From NCBI GenBank assembly GCA_035524335.1, contig DATKPE010000008.1, positions 19,100 to 83,099 of the forward strand: a stretch of 64,000 bases of DNA, given 5' to 3'. Origin of the DNA: DATKPE01 sp035524335 (lineage in GTDB: Bacteria; Bacteroidota; Ignavibacteria; UBA10030; SZUA-254). Below the pieces are notes generated by a model. The model was not told the DNA's origin. It saw only the letters and a program-made list of their open reading frames with translations, and searched no databases. Of the stretch, positions 62,429 through 64,000 are shown piece after piece (within the stretch, counting starts at the first letter, position 1; each line of letters starts with the position of its first letter). The translations under genes were made by a program, and so were the position numbers.

Positions 62429-63115
62429 TTAGTTGTTGACAATAATTTGCGCACCCAGCGCCTGGGCGCCAGTCCCACCGACAAATCCCCTGGCAAAGAC
62501 CGTATAGATTTTCCCCGCGGTCAGATTGATACCCGGCAGCGACAGAACAACGGTGGACGTACCGGCAACACGAACTTCAAGATCATACGTGCCGGCGTTC
62601 AGCGGTGTAAACGCGGTGTATTCCTTGAAGCTTTTATCGGGAATCAGCACCGCCCCTCCGGTTACTGCAATATCCACGGCCGGGGCATTCGGTGAGAGGT
62701 GAATGAACCGGAGGTGCGCTTTTCCCGCGACCGGGGGGGTGAGATCGTCTGTCAGGACAAGCGCACTCAGCTTCGCCACTGAATCAACAGCGAAAACGGA
62801 ATAGTGTGTATTCGCGGTAAGCGGCAGAGTCGCATTCAGAACCGTCGTCATCGTTCCCGCCACCTTGACTGCTATCGAACGACTGCCTGCGTTCACGGAC
62901 AGATAGGAGGTGTTATTCGGGAAGGTCAGGTTTGATCCGACTTTCGTGCCGTCAACATACAGATCGACTCCGGGAGCATCAGGGGAGGCATGAATTGCCA
63001 TAACCCGGGCATCCGCATTCGGTGAAGGCGAAGCCGGATTGTCGTTGTTATTGCACCCCATCACTCCGGATAGAGTGAAAAGAAGAATCATTGTTTGACC
63101 AACGAACTTGAACAT
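62429..63115 (-). CDS. DUF4397-domain lipoprotein
   Basis: 228 residues from ATG 63115 (AAAGGATCCAGG upstream; the ATG at 63130 is an alternative). Signal with lipobox GVMGC. Two DUF4397 repeats: VMAIHASPDAPGVDLYVDG ... SVNAGSRSIAVKVAG and LRFIHLSPNAPAVDIAVTG ... LNAGTYDLEVRVAGT. Surface or periplasmic, function unknown. Its upstream region (63116-63394) is AT-rich and gene-free, likely the promoter. Confidence 0.88.
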   Translation of the reverse strand: MFKFVGQTMILLFTLSGVMGCNNNDNPASPSPNADARVMAIHASPDAPGVDLYVDGTKVGSNLTFPNNTSYLSVNAGSRSIAVKVAGTMTTVLNATLPLTANTHYSVFAVDSVAKLSALVLTDDLTPPVAGKAHLRFIHLSPNAPAVDIAVTGGAVLIPDKSFKEYTAFTPLNAGTYDLEVRVAGTSTVVLSLPGINLTAGKIYTVFARGFVGGTGAQALGAQIIVNN

Positions 63116-63394
63116 CCTGGATCCTTTCATATTTTGGGTTGTTTGGGTTGATTAGTTTAGTCAGGTCGTTTGAAATCGGGATTATGCAGAATCCAAATCT
63201 ATGTGCGATTTATACGATATGTTCGTTTTGTACGTTATAATATAATTAACGGAATTCATTTTGTCAACTAGAATCTTTCGGTTCAGAAAATAATTTTGAA
63301 ATCGCCCAAATCACGCTAAAATCGGGGATATTTATTTATGGAATTGGGCGCCCACTCCCCGACCTGATCAGGCGGTATCGTGCGGTCCCGGCGG

Positions 63395-63469
63395 CTCAGG
63401 CCGGAGCATATCAGCGAAACCATCCAGCACAGAAACCTCGATCGGAATTTGTGGGTGTCCGGACACTAA
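63395..63469 (+). pseudogene. yifB fragment (extreme 3' end)
   Basis: Reads LRPEHISETIQHRNLDRNLW and then VSGH plus a stop, matching the last residues of YifB (IRPENISEAIQYRSLDRNLW). Only about 24 codons remain. With the fragment at 60665-60757, which ends at residue 381, it could be the other end of one tail whose middle was lost when 60.76-63.38 kb was inserted. Confidence 0.8.
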
Positions 63470-63479
63470 GGGGGGGTAA

Positions 63480-63680
63480 ATCCGAATTTCAAGGCACGAA
63501 ATGACAGACAAATGTGCAATGACCAGAATCGTCAATGACCAAACCCTCGACCCGATTCCCGATAGTTTCCTGTTGATCATTTGAATTTGTTTCGGATTTC
63601 GTGTTTCGAATTTTGATTTCATACTCTTCCCGAAGGTTCTGAAGGAATTCCTGCGGAAGACCCCTACCGTGAAAAACACG
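63480..63680. repeat. Intergenic dispersed-repeat-like sequence
   Basis: Contains the phrases GGTCATTGACGATTCTGGTC (minus strand), TTTGTTTCGGATTTCGTGTT and TCGAATTTTGATTT. These are typical of the low-complexity dispersed intergenic repeats seen in many environmental bacterial genomes. It is followed by GTGAAAAACACGAAGAGCAC, a second such phrase. Any open frame across it is an accident of this composition. Confidence 0.5.
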
Positions 63681-63808
63681 AAGAGCACAAAGAAGAGGCG
63701 ACACCATATGTGGAAGTCGGAAGGGACTGGAATTTGTAATAAAGCTGACATTCTGACCAAAAAATCTGAATTTGAGATTCGTCCTGATTATCGTTACTAT
63801 TTCAGCTT

Positions 63809-63877
63809 ATGATCGCCTCCGATATTTCTCACTATAGGATTCTGGAAAAGCTTGGCGAAGGCGGCATGGGCGTGACC
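63809..63877 (+). pseudogene. Serine/threonine protein kinase, N-terminal stub
   Basis: From ATG 63809 it reads MIASDISHYRILEKLGEGGM and GV, the standard start of bacterial Hanks-type kinases up to the glycine-rich ATP loop (GEGGMG). It then switches directly into the 3' part of HTH copy F on the opposite strand. The catalytic domain is absent. Confidence 0.82.
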
Positions 63878-64000
63878 TGCCCCTCTCCCGCCGTGCGAAG
63901 GTTCACGGATCAACTCCCGGCTCCCCGGCCGAATTCTTCCGACTCAACCCGTTTTGAATCGTGTATTGTCCGATTCTCTCACGAAAAGTGAATTCGCTCC
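63875..64000 (-). pseudogene. Two-HTH (XRE-type) regulator, copy F, second HTH, cut by window edge
   Basis: Minus strand from the right edge reads FTFRERIGQYTIQNGLSRKN, SAGEPGVDP, a stop, then TFARRERGRSRP. It matches the second HTH of the family (LGEKIKQYRIQKGLSLRNLA, LGIDPGTLARWEGG). The 3' end is joined to the kinase stub. The first HTH, if present, lies beyond the window. Confidence 0.75.

Noticed and set aside
63368..63760. 130-codon minus-strand frame
   Set aside because: It is a translation of dispersed-repeat-like sequence joined to the antisense of a yifB tail.
16597..64000. CRISPR array, tRNA-anchored island or integrase
   Set aside because: No regularly spaced repeats, no tRNA gene and no tyrosine or serine recombinase were found despite looking for them because of the yifB junctions.

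Overview
The window looks like chromosome from a member of the Bacteroidota/Chlorobiota (FCB) group. The reasons are the number of small outer-membrane beta-barrels and TonB receptors, an OmpA protein with thrombospondin type-3 repeats, genes that start without a clear Shine-Dalgarno sequence, and TAnnTTTG-like promoter elements. I cannot name a genus. No rRNA, tRNA, CRISPR array, integrase or intact insertion sequence was recognised.

Bases 1-16.6 kb are a compact housekeeping block. On the minus strand lie a partial RecA/KaiC-like gene, three outer-membrane barrels, a beta-oxidation operon (thiolase, 3-hydroxyacyl-CoA dehydrogenase, acyl-CoA dehydrogenase), an OmpA-family protein, rho, and an operon of a TPR lipoprotein, pyrK, pyrD and folC. 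The block ends with an intact plus-strand yifB/comM gene (15055-16596).

From 16.6 kb to the end the sequence is accessory and mosaic. (a) 16.6-29 kb holds a ClC channel, a TonB receptor with its own exbB-exbD-tonB behind a double palindrome, a second TonB receptor divergent from an MntR/DtxR-type repressor, and a CDF-family transporter. (b) 29.7-42.8 kb holds a Crp/Fnr regulator, two isochorismatase-fold hydrolases, GYD, metallo-beta-lactamase-fold, VOC and DoxX proteins, an alginate-export-type porin, a DUF981 protein, and a TolC/permease/ATPase/adaptor export operon. Two near-duplicate promoters in this block carry an FNR-type box. (c) 43.6-46.4 kb is a NikR-controlled TonB receptor and cupin locus with a NikR-type operator. 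(d) 47.1-50.1 kb is a di-haem DUF1111 protein, Rieske protein and porin operon. (e) 51.4-60.2 kb is a probable copper-handling system: Cys-rich membrane peptide, TonB receptor, PepSY protein, thioredoxin-like lipoprotein, two NosL-type proteins, ABC transporter and an unassigned multi-pass protein. (f) 60.8-64 kb holds a lipocalin, DUF378 and DUF4397 genes and broken gene ends.

The most unusual signal is structural. Six decayed or near-intact copies of a two-HTH (XRE-type) gene, all on the minus strand, are scattered from 18.8 kb to the right edge. Four plus-strand fragments of the yifB 3' half are scattered from 43.4 kb onward. Three of these fragments begin at the same yifB codon (Pro352-Cys353 of the NPCxCG motif), and in each case a minus-strand gene (HTH twice, ferritin once) starts within 0-8 bp of that boundary. 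The accessory part therefore reads as a chain of cassettes separated by yifB 3' ends, as if a site inside yifB had been used repeatedly as an entry point.
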